From Syngnathus acus (Eukaryota > Chordata > Actinopteri > Syngnathiformes > Syngnathidae), in assembly GCF_901709675.1 (NCBI RefSeq), contig NC_051100.1, positions 11,442,786 through 11,506,785 of the forward strand: a stretch of DNA of 64,000 bases. Reading direction: 5' to 3'. The notes under the pieces are model-generated. The model worked only from the letters and a program-made list of their open reading frames with translations, was not told where the DNA came from and made no database searches. The translations under genes were made by a program, and so were the position numbers. Numbering within the stretch: position 1 is the stretch's first letter; every line of letters starts with the position of its first letter. Positions 35,801 to 49,471 of this stretch are shown in pieces.

Positions 35801-38800
35801 ATATAAGTATTTAGAAAGACCAGAAAGCGAGAAAAAACAGTACGTGAGAAAACCAGTAAGCGAGGACAATTAGTAAGCAAAAAAAAAAAAAAACGCAAGC
35901 GAGAAAAAAATGTAGGGGGAAAAACCGTAGGCGGGAACAACCGTAAGCGGGGAAAACCGTAAGCGGGAAAAAACGTAAGCAGGAAAAAACTATAAGCGAG
36001 AAAAACTGTGAGCAAGGAAAAACTTAAGCAAGAAATAACTTAAGCAAGAAAAACAGTGAGCGAGAAAAGCAGTGAGTGAAAAAAACAGTAAGTGACAAAA
36101 AACATTACCGTTTAAAGTTGGAACGGGTTGAATCGGTCCAAAAATGTAGAAATTAGATGGGAAAAATGAATTTTGCAAAATTTTGCGAAGCTTTGTGCCA
36201 ATTTTAAAGTTGAAAATGTGTTAATTTTTGGTAAATGGGAGGTTTTGGAATAGGTAGGCATACGATGAACTGTTTAAAGTTGGAAGGGGTTGAATTGTTC
36301 AAAAAATGTAGAAGGGGAAAACTAAATTTAGTAAAATTTTGTGCATGTTTTTAAGGTGAAAATGGAATGGAAAAAAAATGGACGCACCCCTCACGTGAGT
36401 ACTTGGAATATGTTGAAATTGGAATGAGGTGAATCAGATGAATTTAGTGGAAGTAGTTAAGTGTAAAAAAGTGTTCGGAAAAGGTTGGATAATAAAGAAC
36501 AGGGATAACAAGTGTAAAGGCCTTATATATCATATCATATCATTTAAATGTAGAACAAATTTTGAAACTCAACTTAAAAAAAAAAACAATAACAAAAATA
36601 GCTTGATGTGTATCCTACAATTTTGAATCTTCATATGAACTCCCTGGTGACTACGATAAAATATTTCAGGTGGAAATTTCCGAGTTTGACGTAAGACATT
36701 CCATTAGCTACAGAACGTAACAGCTAATGATGGGCATCAAACAAATATAATTGAGAACATTAACACTATTTATTGAGCAATGTGTTCTAATATGTTCCAT
36801 GTTGGTTTGTAACCACTCTTGGCCACTCCGTCAATGCCCCCCCCCCCCTCCTGCTCACGACGTAAACAACACAGAAATAGTCAAATAAATAATGAAGTGT
36901 GTGTTAAGAAACCCCTGTGTCGTTTGGCAGCAGGCTTGGCCCAGTAAAAATACATCAAGCTGATTTTCCAAATGTTTTGCTCTTCCCGGCACAGATTGCA
37001 GCGAGGGGAGGAAAGAAAAACGGGGGGGGCTGGATGGCGACAAGTCCGCTCACTCGCCTTGTTAGCGGGTTACATCTCGAAAGGCCTCGGGGCGCTGCGA
37101 TGGAGCACGCTGTGATGCGTTCAAGAGCCCTTGGGGGGGTAACATGCAGTAACATTCAGAGACTCCAAGACTGAGACAAGCGCACACACTGCTGTCGTTC
37201 AATGTGTCATTGCGGCTGGATTTGCTGCTTCATTCCTGTTCCGCAACGGTTGTTGATGGCTAACCTTAAGTGTTCACCTTTTGTACTGAAAAGTGAAATC
37301 AAAGCCAACTCAACTTGGACATTGAGTCGTTCTTTGTTTCTTTCTTTCCACTTTTGGGAGTACAAAAGAGCAGAGTGTCAATTCCGTCCATAAATCTGTG
37401 CATCCACCTGTTGCCATTCATACCAAATGATCATTTTGCATTCAACTAAACAGGCTCAAATTTCACACAAAGGTGAGTTATTTTGATTTGGTAATGTGCC
37501 TCCACATTTCTCAAAATATGTGCCATGGCAGAACAAACGTTGGCAGACACTGCCTTCGTGTACCCACGTTCAAAATCAAGCCACACCCCAAACAAGTTTT
37601 TTAAAAATATTGTTGTAACCCTAAAAATCTTTTCAAGCGGTTTTAATTAGCATTTAAAGGCCCACAAGCAGCAAACACTCAACACTAAGCAAATCCATCC
37701 ACAACAGCAAAGCTAAAAGAAAAACTGTGGTCAGGCATGTCCAAAAGCAGAAGAAAAAAAAATATGTTGACACGCACGGCAACTCGCAGGAGGATTCATC
37801 CACTGAGCAAAGTGTCAAAGCACAAAACAGAATTTGCTAAATGCCAACGCTGATTATCATCGTTCGACCGTGGAAGGCGGCGCCAAGTTTGGGCGCCAGC
37901 TTCCCGGCCCATCCGCGCTTGGCAGCCGTGCTCAAGCGAACCTCCCGAGGACGCACGCAAGAACGATACCTTCTCACCAAGCGAGATTGTTTTTGCATGC
38001 AGCTGCCGCGCGCTTGACTTTTGCTTCTGTTTGTCTGCTTGGCCACAAGTTCACAGGCGGGTGGGAGGAAAATGTGGTGACGTGTGCGTGCGTCTCAGTG
38101 AGGTGCTGATGCAGAGCTCCTACAGAGTGGGATGACGACACCCACACACACTCTGGGCCACATGGGCAGAGGCAGGCGACTGGCCAAGTGCCCCTGCGGA
38201 GACACACGCGCACACAAAGACTCGAGCACTGCAGCCAAAGGCAAATCTGGAAGCACTTTATGCCGTTCCAGAATTGTCTATGAACTCCACCATAGTTTAA
38301 GCATCAGCAGCCGTGCCATTTACATGTTTCTTTTCTTTCTCTTTGGGGGGGGGGGGGGGGGCATTGTGCGTGATGTCACAAAATAACACCTTCTCGTTAG
38401 CGAGAAAAAAAGAGCATAAACACATAATTTTAGCTAGCTTGTAATAGTATGTATTTTTTTTAAAAGTTTTTTTCGATTAATAAAATTATCTTTTTTTTCT
38501 TGTAATATTGCAATCTACATCATTACATCTTTTCAAGTAAAAAGTATAATTTTATCCTGGTCATTTGTTATTTATGTTCTCTTAATTATGACTTGGTTTA
38601 GTTGTATTTTCCAAGAATGCCACATTGATTCTCAACATATTTCAACTTTACTCGTGCGACAAATATTTTCTCTTTTTGCTCTTAAAACGACAACTTTATT
38701 CTCCATGACTAGTCTGGTGAAACGAGCTACGTGTTGATTTTGCGTGTGTGCGCACCTGTTCTTCATGGTGTGGTGCACGCGTCCGTGCTGAACACACTGT

Positions 38801-41800
38801 TTCTCCATGTCGGAGCAGCGTGCTCTCATATTCTTCACTGTGTCCTGAAGGTGGTGATTCACCACAGCCAGCTGCTCCACTTCCCGCCTACAAACAACAA
38901 CAACAACAAAAAAAAGCCATTTTAAATGTTACAAGTCAATAAAAAAAGCTCCATTTTACACAAATAAAGATGTACTGCTACTCCTTCAACAACTTTTAAA
39001 AATAAGAAAAAAAAAATCTTTATCCAAAGTACTTTTTGTTTTCCTGTAATAGCACGGCTTGACATGCAAGGTGAAAAGTGTCCCAAATGCGTGAGGTGCA
39101 CATGAACCTTGAGGGCACCCGTAGCCCATTTTCTGCTTCAACAGCACAGAGCGGAGCTCGTCAGCCCCAGCATGAGTTTGTGTGTATTGTCACTGTGGTG
39201 GTCCAGCAGGACTTTAACCGCTACACTTGGCTTGGACTCCAGGAGCTCAAACAGCCAGAGGCCCACACACACATGCGCACACACACACATGCGCACACAC
39301 ACACACATGCGCGCACACACACACATATATAGTGACGCCACTGTTTTGCGGATCACCTACCGACTGAATGGGCATCTAAGGGGAACGGCGTTTATCATTT
39401 CGGAGCCTTCTTCAGTCTGTGTGTGTGCGTGTGTTGTGGCTGGTGAAGCCAGCGCGGGCTGTCTGTCAGGGCCAGATTGGAGGCCGTCATGTGACTAATG
39501 CGCAGCACAGCTCCAACAGCTGACAGAACGCTGGGCCCAGGGTCACTGTCGTACACGTACTCACACACATGTATATGCAACACACACACACACAAACAAC
39601 AACAGGCAGACACGTACACATGGCAGATGGAGGGGCAGGCAGGCCTGCTGTGACTCCACTTGCATCAGGTTGAACAAGAAAACAGGTCAGGCAGGAAGGG
39701 AACATGTAGCATGTAAGCTAGTCACGGAACAAATACAACACTCTAGTCTGCAGTGCGATATAAAAATGTCAACCATACGACGATTCATCAAGACGATTTA
39801 TGGCATTGACCTTCTGTTTCCCGTCAGCTCCTCCAACGTGGCTCCCAGCGTGCGACACTCCTCCTTCAGCTTCTTGATGAGGGAATTCTGGGAAGACAGG
39901 AGTTTGTCCAGCTCGCCGGCTGCGGACACACAAAGCAAACACTTTGCTGCACTCCACTAAAGAATTTGAAAAAAAAAAATTAAAAAGTGCCTCCTGGCGC
40001 CCGTGTAGAGATGAAATGCACACAAAAGCTGCAGCAAAAGTACATATGTACCGCATTGAACGTTAAAATACAACGTTGTCTGGTGCTATGCCCTTTGCCG
40101 TCTTGTCCTCTTTCCGAGCAGGCTTTCATCCCGCCTTTGAAATTGCGCGCATACCAGCATATGTTTGCTCTCCTTGGGAAACAAACAAATCCTAACAATG
40201 GCGTCGTTTTTGGACGCCACCGATGACGCCCCCACCTGCTCTCGCATCGGCGCACCATCAGGCACTGGCAACAATCAAATAAAAAGGAGGACAAGGCCAC
40301 GTCTTTGAAAAGTTGGGCCATTCCATCATCGGAATTTCAAACTTTATTCTCACAATTAATTTTTTTCTGTTGAAGTTTTTTCAGTCAACGTAAAATTTGG
40401 GCCTATGCCTTCCGTAAAATATATTGTCACAATAATAAAAAAAAACTTAAATATTTTTCTTTTCATCTTGCAATATTTTAGCATTTTTCAATGACTTTAT
40501 TCCCATAGTTGTTTATTAGTGTTGAATATGTATTAATACTTCTATTCGACTTCCATCCCAAAAATGTTCCACATGCCAAACATGGCAAGTCTGTAATGAT
40601 GCTTGCCTAACTTTGACGAGCTTCATCTGGTGGGCGCGCGCGCACACGCACACACGCAGTCTTGGCCATAGTGCGAGAAAGTTGGGATGAAGAATGCTAA
40701 TTAGGCGAGCGGGCTTTGAATATGTCTGGCCGCGCGTAGGCCAAAAAGAACCCTGGGACACAGAAAGCCCGGCAGAACTGGCACTGGAAACAAACAACAG
40801 CCAAAGCCATGGGGGGACGAGGGAGGGGGAGAAATATCTGATGTCATCTCGAGGCAACTCTGTATGCATGCATTTAAAAAAAATAGGAATATAAAAAAAA
40901 AAAAGGTGGTGGATGGAAGGAGAGCAAAAAAAAAGAAAGCTCATTATGGCGCTCGTCTGTGAGAGCGGCGAGAGGAAGTGATGCGAGTGACTAAAGGATG
41001 GCCACCGTGCCCCTCCGCCTCCCCCCTCCCTCGGCGTTTCCTGCTGTGCTCTGATGTCAGCTCTCTTTAGACAACATGTGTGGCACTGCCACATGCCAGG
41101 AAAGCAAGCCTTTGTTTATGCCTCCTCTTCCCGCCAAAGCTCCCTCCTTCTCCTAACTCACTCCACTGGCCTCCTTTTTTTCTTTGCAGCGGGCCTCCGA
41201 GTTGCAAAGGAAAAGCGCAGGTAAGGAAAGGAAAGGTGGCGGAAGAGGAGAGGGGGCGAGGAGCCAGATGGTGCCACAGATGTGCGAGCAGCGGTAGCTC
41301 CGATGTGCACTTTACAACTCTTAAAATTGGTTGTTTGCCTTGGTACAATTGAGCTTTTCTTTTTTCATGAATTACACATTTTCCATTCTGAAATGTCAAT
41401 TCTGTCAATTTGATTCCCTATGGAAAATCAAATCACAACAACAGCTCTGCATGAACTTGTGACAAATCCAGGACTATTTGTAAAAAGAGAGTCGATGCAG
41501 GTAAGGAGAAGGAGGAGAAGGAGCCAGATGGTCTGACGCTGGGACGCAGCGGGCACTCTGACCCGTCCGTCCAGGTCACCTTCCACACCGCCACATCCAC
41601 CTCAGAGGCGCTTTGCTGCGACGACCATCCATTTTCCATGGCGCTTACCCTTGTCACAGGGTCACAGGGAGCGACAGCCTATCCAGGCTTAGTCCTCGTT
41701 TTGGAGTCACTGACCTCTCTGCAGGTGCTGCGTCTCTGTTTGCTGCAGCAGCGCCGCCATCTCGCCCTCACGCTGGCGCCAGGCACGGGCAGCGCACGCC

Positions 41801-44800
41801 ATTTCGTCCTCGTGAGCTCTCGCCGCCGCCTCGCTGGCTTCTCTGGAGGCGCCGATACACAAACACAAGGATGCTCAGTACAAGTGGAATTCACATCATG
41901 AGAGTCAAACAGCCACTGGAATGACTCAAATTGCATTAAGCCCTTCCACTGACATCAATCACAATGTCTTTGGAAAACAAAACAAAAGATAATGGAAAAT
42001 ACTAAAGTAGGAAGTGCAAACTGCAGTGTGTGCCTTTGAGGGGCGTGGCCAAATAAGTGACATCAGAGACAGCTTGCAGGGCGGTCAGGGTTAATATCGA
42101 TAACCAAAACTAAGGCAATAAATCAAAAACAATGAAAACTAAAAGAGAATTTAGTCAAACTTCATTTAAAAAATGGCAAAATAAAACAAAGATTAGATGA
42201 AGGCCCCAAGATTAAAGTATTAGAACTGCACTCTCCTTCTTCCTGCTCAACGACAGGGCTGTCACATTTGCAGCACAAGCAGGAAATAGCGGGTCGAGAA
42301 TGTCGTGTGTCTACATAAACGCACGGTGACACACCATCGCATCACTTTTAATTCCTCCCTCCGACGCAGGTAGGGCCGTCACAAAAAAGGTGCGCGCATC
42401 GCAGCCGGCCGGCCGTCTGTCGGAGACAAACTTTCCAAGTCCAGCCGCGTGCCAACAACAGACGCACACAAAAGAACGAGAGAAACTACAAAGACGGGGA
42501 GAGAGCGAGAGCGATGACAAATAAATACAACTCTTCCTGAAGTCCAAAGAGGCGCTAATGAAGAGAGAATTCTCCAGTTCAAGTGAAAACTTTTCTCCCC
42601 TGCAGCGCTTGGCCTGCATCTCTAAAGTGACCGCGTCTGTCGGTTCCATCCTGCCTGCCTTCCTGCGTGTTTGTGTGTGTGCGTTCTCCTGCTGTCCTGC
42701 TGTCTGGGGTGTGAAAGCGGGTGGCGTTGCCGTGCAGGGGACGCAGGGAGACCGAGTGTGTGTGTGTGGGTGAGCGGGACACCCGCTGGGTTTGAACAGC
42801 AGCCTGAGCCACCAAAGCGCACACCAGGGCTCAGCGGGAGATGGCGGCCAGGCATTGCCAGCCATTTGGTCCTGCAAGAGGTTCCAGGGGGGCTGCGTCT
42901 ACTTTTGTGTTTCTGTCCATACGCGCGCCATTGAAGAGCAGGATGAGGAGGAGGACGGGGCGCTTGCACCAAACCTGTTTACCCACCAATTAGCATCCCA
43001 CGCCACGCCAGAAAGTTGCAGCAGTCGGCAATGGCGGGCCCACAAAAGCAAGCAAGCAAGCTAGCAAACGGAGCGCCGCCGCCGCCGCCTCTTTGTCGCA
43101 AAACAACTTCAGAACAACAATCTGACACCTTTATGCGAGCGTGTTTGTGTCAAGACCTGAAAGTGACAAACAATATTCAATGTAGTAGGACCCCGAGAAT
43201 TCGGGGAAAGAAGGATAGAACTCAACAAACAAGAAGTAGAAAGACATTAGAGAAGACACGGTTATTGCTTCTTCATCACTTCAAATTTGTTCTCGTTTTT
43301 TCGGTACCTCCTCGAGTAAGTCAAGCCCTCAGCATTCTACACCGAGGAAGAAATATGCCGACAGCACTTTGACAATCGTGCCATTTTGTGATTCTAAACA
43401 TCTATCATTCCAAAAGAGAGCACAGCACACAGAAACTCGGTTAGTTTTTAGCTAGCTAAAGCTTTTATGATGGTGACAGTTGTCTACAATGGATTGTGTT
43501 GGACCTTGAGGTCCCGCTGTTCAACAGAAAGTAGCTGGAGGACAAGTGAGGTCACCAACTGGACCGTCTTCATCTGCTTGAGTTCAATTTGATCAGATCC
43601 AAGCAGCAGGCCATTAGCATAGAACCATCAAAGGGCCTCCAGTTTGGGGGCTGGACAGGAACCAGTGTGTCGGCTCCATAATGTGGCAAGCCCTGATGCG
43701 GGCGGACACACACACACACGCATATGAACACACGCAGCTCTGGACAAGCGTCAGTTAGCAGTCGGGCCAAAGGCCAAAGCTGGGATGTTTGTGGCTGAGC
43801 AGCCAGGTGCAGTGGCTGCTGGGTAAAGAGAGAGCTGGGGGGGGCTTACTGGGCAGAACCGACGTAAGTGGGCACTATTCAAGCTGTCGGCCATTAGACG
43901 AGGGGGGGCAGCCCGGCCCGGCCCGACCCAGAGTTTGCGGCGCCCCGCGGTGCCGGCGACGTCCGGCGCCAGCAGCGCCAAATGCTGCTTTATTAGAGGA
44001 GCGGCACAAATTGGAGTCAGATGGTGGACTTGGAGGAGACACTGATGTTTGTACAAAGAGCGACAAGCACAATGACGCTTTTCGAATACATCACACAAAG
44101 TCACACTAACATGCAGCAAGTTTGTGCGAGGAGACCAGCAGTCACACTGATGCCATTGTTTGTCAAAGCGACATTGGCTTAATCCCACTCCAAAGAACAA
44201 AATGTGTCACTCATTCTGGATGATTGCGTTGGCAATTTTACGATTTCTCATCTTATTTCACGACATACATACATTCTTTGAAGTGCTAAAAATGTGTAAC
44301 AATGTGTAATATATGCAACCTGGAAAAATGTATAATGACGTAAAAACAAATACGATGGATACAAGCTGTGCTATGTTATGGTATCATCAAGTATCGGGAC
44401 TCAGTATCAGCAGGTACTAAAATGTAGCTTCACAGTCACTGTACATGTCGCTATGCGCCACTGTTTGGCTAGCACCATGTAATTGCTGAAGTGAAATTAG
44501 TATTCTTAAAAAGATAGTTTTGCATCCTGTACTCTACTAGCCGTTGCCTATTTCTGTTTTTCCATCCACTTGTTCAATTCATTGCAGGTGGACTTATTCC
44601 ACCAGACGCAGCAGCTAAATATGACGACGGACAGGCACAGCGTCAACATTAATATGCAAACTTTGCCTGCGAGTGTGTGCGGAGGGCTCTCTCTGCCAAG
44701 CCCTTGAAAAGAATACGACAGAGAGGGAAAAAGAGCGTCAAATGAAAATGACATATTGAACATCATTTATTGACGCCACGTGTAACAAATGGCTTTGTGT

Positions 44801-46603
44801 TTGGTTTTTTAGCACGCCTCCGGGTCACGCCGACATATGACACACAGAGGCGGCCTGATGCAGCCTGCCACCCCTCTTCATCTGTCTCTCTCGCTTTCTC
44901 TGCATCGCTCTATCCTCCATCCCATCCCCTCATGCCTCCTCCCCCTCCCACTCTCTTTTTTTCTGTAACTAAACTGGCTGTGTGTCTCTCCATCTGCTGG
45001 TTCTTCCTTCAGCGGCCATGCACCTGTTCACACCTCCTCTCCTGTTGGCCACCTCCTCCCTTTATCTCTCCATCCATCCCTCCCTCCTTCACTCGCCGCA
45101 GCGCTGCCAGCCTCGTTCCCTGGCGCGGCTTGGCGCTCTGTCATTCAATCCATCTGTCGGCGAGTCAACTTTGTTTACAGGCGGCGGCCCGAGCCTCTTT
45201 TCTTATCAAGGAGATGCGCCCCCCCCAATCGCCAACCCTCTTCTCGCCGAGACACGTCGGAATACCGTTAGAGCTCTGGTCCGAGCCTGCAAGTATGTTT
45301 AAGACATCTCAAAAGCTACCCTTGGACAAAAATGTCCTCTGAGGGGAATCCTACATTTGACCAGGATGTTTTCTACATCACACTCAAGCCTATGTCGGCT
45401 GACTTTGGTCATGCAGGGTCCACAGGACCCGAGCACATAAAACCAACCATTCACACTCACATGAGCAAGTGTGGACAATTGACAGAAAGTTGTATGAGGC
45501 CTCGTGCGCAGCGCTGCGGGATGGCACGGGCGAAGCGCGGAGGTGGACGGATGGTGGATAGAAGGCGGAGGGGCCGGTTCGCTCGCTTGTGGGTGGCGCG
45601 ACAGAAGTGCGCCTATGTAGGCCAGTGTCCCGGGGCACACTTGGCTGCTCAGAGAACAGTTGTCGCCGACAGATTTGCCTCCATCTTGCCCGAGGTCTCC
45701 CAGTCAGGGATCTGTCGATTGCGTCTATTTTTGCAAAGGACGAACAGATTACGGCGCTGTTTGATAATCACGGAAGGCTGCGCGAGGAGAGTCTTCTACG
45801 ACTGTGTCAATTAACGTCACGTACAGTAAAACCTACCTTAGGTGTGTATGAAGTATGCTATTTAAATAAATAAATCAATAATAATATTTAACTCTGCGCT
45901 GAGCTCGATAAAATCCTCCTGAAATTCAAACTGGTTTCAGTGTAAAGTAAGTGGCAAGTGCAAAGTTTAATTTCTCCTCAGCTATGTCAAGTACTTCAAT
46001 AATCAGCGGGCCGGGGTGTAGCGGTGCTGTTCTCTTTGCTGACTTGTTTTGTGAAGCACTCTGTCTTGTCTATTTAGGTATGAAAGCTGCTAGATGAAAA
46101 AGAACAAATTTTTTTGGATCGATTGATGTAATTTTACAGGCACCAATGGCCCCCGCCGAGGGTAAAGATTTTGAAGATATTACAGATGGGATCCAGAACA
46201 TTCAGTTGGACGGGGGTGACCAACCAGTCCAAAGCAAAGAATTTAAAAGCAAAGAAAAAAAAAAAAAGAGCTGACTAAAATTACCCAAAGATTTTCAGAA
46301 ACATTATTTCAAAGATACTTTTTAAAAAAATATATTGGAGGGATGGATTTAAAAGCATAAGCGGAACAACTAATATCGACTACTAATTGAGTCAATACAG
46401 TCAATTTGTGCTTCTAAAAGCGTGACAAAGAAAAAAAATCAAGAGTAGCAGACAATAAGACTGAAGATAGGAAGCGCGAGGTGCACACACAAGGGCACCA
46501 TGGCAGCGAGGAGGCGAGAGCAGCGCCGCGAGGCGTCATCACAAGGCCGACGGGCCCACCACTGTCAACATCAGAGCGCATACGCCTTCTCGCTAACACA
46601 CAC

Positions 46604-46652
<49 letters not shown>

Positions 46653-49388
46653 CACACACACACACACACACGGAGGGCTGGCCGAGAGCCCTCCCAGCTG
46701 CCCTATCCGTAACTGTCTGATTAGTTGTGCTAAGCAGCCCCTCCCCTGCCAACCACGGTGCCATCTGCTCCCCAACAACATGGCTGCCGACCAGACGCGC
46801 ACGCGCGCAGCGGGGCCTTCTACCTGGCACGGCTCGGCCGCCGTCACGCAGAGACCTACGCATCAAACTCCGCAGACACAGGTGTCGCCCCGAGGTATCG
46901 ACACTTAACATTTACACAAAGGAAAGACGCACACATTGCTGCACTCCACTCCAGCTCACCTTCTGGAAATGAGGCACTCAGAGGCCACATACTTGCATCC
47001 AACACACTCATAAAAAAACAACAAACCAAAAATTGGGTCAACTTTGAGTGCTTTCCCTCCCTTGACACTAAAGTCAGCAAAGGTCCGATCTTGGGCGTGT
47101 CATTTTTTTTCCTCACTCACCTTGCCGATTAAAATCAGCAAAGTCTCATTAGTCCAATGCTCACACTAACATTTCTAAAATTGACAAAAATCTGAGCGTG
47201 TGCTTACAGGTAAGAACGCCAAAGCCGCGGTCCAGTGTGCGTTTGCGCTGCCGGCGCCGCTGCAGCACTATTATGCCGGGCTGTGATTGGACAAGAGCCC
47301 CCCGCCGAGTTTGCTTTGCAGCAGTTTTGTCGGATGCTGAATTTGGCCGGGGCCTGCTCGGAGCCAGCCTCTGGCGGGACGCGGCATCTGCTGCCTTCAC
47401 CTTCCTCATTTACACTTCTCCGCCCTCTCACGCTCACCCGTGCCGCTCTCTCGTCTCCGCCTACGCAGACCTCGCCGCCGCCGTGCCGCGACAGATGAGG
47501 CGGAGGAGCGCGGAGAGAGAGAGCAGCAGCAGCGTGACATGTTTAATGGAGTTTGGGGAAAGTCTCGCTGTCTCGCCGTGCGCTCAAGGTCGAGGAAAAA
47601 CACAGCGAGCAGCTCAGTGTCGCCATCTTGTTTGTGATCTTACTCAATAAACAATGCGACAATAAATGCACATGGAAAGGACAAAACAATCACCGTATAT
47701 AGAAAAAGGAAGCGCATTTTTGACAAAGCAAAAAAACTACAATTGCGTCTCTAAATTTTACATCATAATTCAAAATGGTGGAAAATAATGTACGGGAAGT
47801 ATATGTCCATATTGTACTGTCTGTGTGCCTTTTAGAGGCGGGGCCTGGTGGGGTCGCTTGTGACCTTGTTGAGTCTCTGTGTGAGCTCTGGGGGGGCTTC
47901 TGCACAAAATGTTTTTTGGTGGGACCAGATTAAGCGATTTTATTTTTCTGTTACTTGTGTAAGGAATGTACTTTTGGGTACAGCGTGGAGAGATGTAGAA
48001 ATTTGAGACTCACTGGACAAACATGTGAAGGTTAGAGAAAATGGCAGACTTGACTGAAGCAAATTTACAAGTTTAACTAACTCATTTTAAAAGGCAGAAG
48101 CGTAAATATCAAACTCGATTTTGTTTTATTTCCCCAGTCAATCTTTTTTTGTATTTTGCCTCGATACAATGTGTACCCTTCCGGTTTCTACTGTTTTCAC
48201 TGGGCTGGAATACGCTTGAGGCTTTAATGAAACTTTTTTTACTCTTTCCCTGACTGGCTTTTCAAATCTTCTGCAAAAAGTCGAATTTGTTGGACAAAGT
48301 GTCCAATGAGTAAACTTGCTGTTCCCCAAGCAAACATGTTCATGACTATGTATTCCTGATTTCACAGAGATGATGGACTTTTTTTAGCGGGAGGCCTTGC
48401 AGACATTGTCCCAAAAAACCAAGCATGGGGCGTACTCTACCATCACATGCGTGCCTGGCTTGAGATGACCACTAAGGCCGATTTTCCATTCTGTTTGCCT
48501 TTGGGAGCGACAAAGTGAAGAAAGAAGAGGAGGAGGAGGAACGAGAGAGAGAGAAGTAAGGAAAGGAGCAAACAATCAATCCAAACTCAGTAAAGTCCTC
48601 TGTTGGGCTGGGGCCGGCGCGTGTGTGTGGATGTGAACAGAGTGACGGGGATTAGGACAGATCCTGGGCTGTCCAACTCACAGCTGGCTGATGATCCAAT
48701 CCTGGAGCGCACCAGCTGCCAGGGGACCCACCATTGCCTGTGTGTGTGTGTGTGTGTGTGTATGTGCGTATAGACACGTGCTACCACGAGTGATGTGAAT
48801 TTTGCCGACAGACCAAAACAAACAAACACTTTTTGTACGCATTAATCGGTGGGAATCAAACAGGCTCTGAATCTGCTGTGATCACTTGCACCTCAAGGCG
48901 GACAGAATAAAAGCGGAGAGGCAATCAAAGAGCTCCTTTCCCCTCTATCAAGGGGGTCAAATGGGAGCCAAGAGGACAAAAAAGCCAAGGGCCACATCCG
49001 CTGAACGAGCCTCGAGCAGAGCAGCGTGACCTCTGATGGGCCTGCGGATGGACACAAACTTTTCTTCATTGCTCTAGTATTGAAATGAAGGAATGTTTTT
49101 GCCATATTCCAATAAATTGAAAAGCACCTGTATGTCTCGGGTGAAATGTTTCTGATATTGTAAACATTAACGAGCCAGAGCAATAAATCCCGAGTGCCTT
49201 TCAATGCTAATGAGCAAAATTGAATTCCAATGGCTGCTGTCTCCTCGGCCGCGCCAGCAGCTGTCCAACATCACAGCGCACATCTGCGGTGCCATAAAAC
49301 TACATCACACAGTGACGTGAGCATTTGCGCCAATAGTTACTCTGGTCCAGGTCAATGTCTCTGTGTCACCGTGCACAGAACCGCTTAC

Positions 49389-49471
<83 letters not shown>

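Larger units (their letters stand above)
32801..38755 (-). other. sdccag8: sdccag8 intron 16 (6.0 kb), repeat-rich
   Basis: Holds a telomere-like minisatellite split by an hAT MITE, an AACCCAA-type repeat (33990-34045), two tRNA-like SINEs in opposite orientation, a 16-bp minisatellite with adjoining 160-bp repeats, and homopolymers (C near 36840, G near 38350). No exon recognised. Confidence 0.75.
38888..41714 (-). other. sdccag8: sdccag8 introns 15 and 14
   Basis: Intron 15 (38888-39810) has a CACACACACATGCGC minisatellite at 39265-39335. Intron 14 (39920-41714) ends against an L2 tail. No other exon is expected, because spacing to human is exact across both junctions. Confidence 0.75.

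Noticed and set aside
35821-36110. Regular repeat that might be taken for a CRISPR array
   Set aside because: 16-bp tandem units without unique spacers, inside a vertebrate intron.
42311-42877. 188-codon minus-strand frame in sdccag8 intron 13
   Set aside because: Considered as a missing sdccag8 exon, but the distance between exon 13 and exon 14 anchors equals human exactly, so no exon is missing.
44770-45342. 190-codon plus-strand frame rich in Ser, Pro and Leu
   Set aside because: CT-rich low-complexity sequence in sdccag8 intron 13, no homology recognised.
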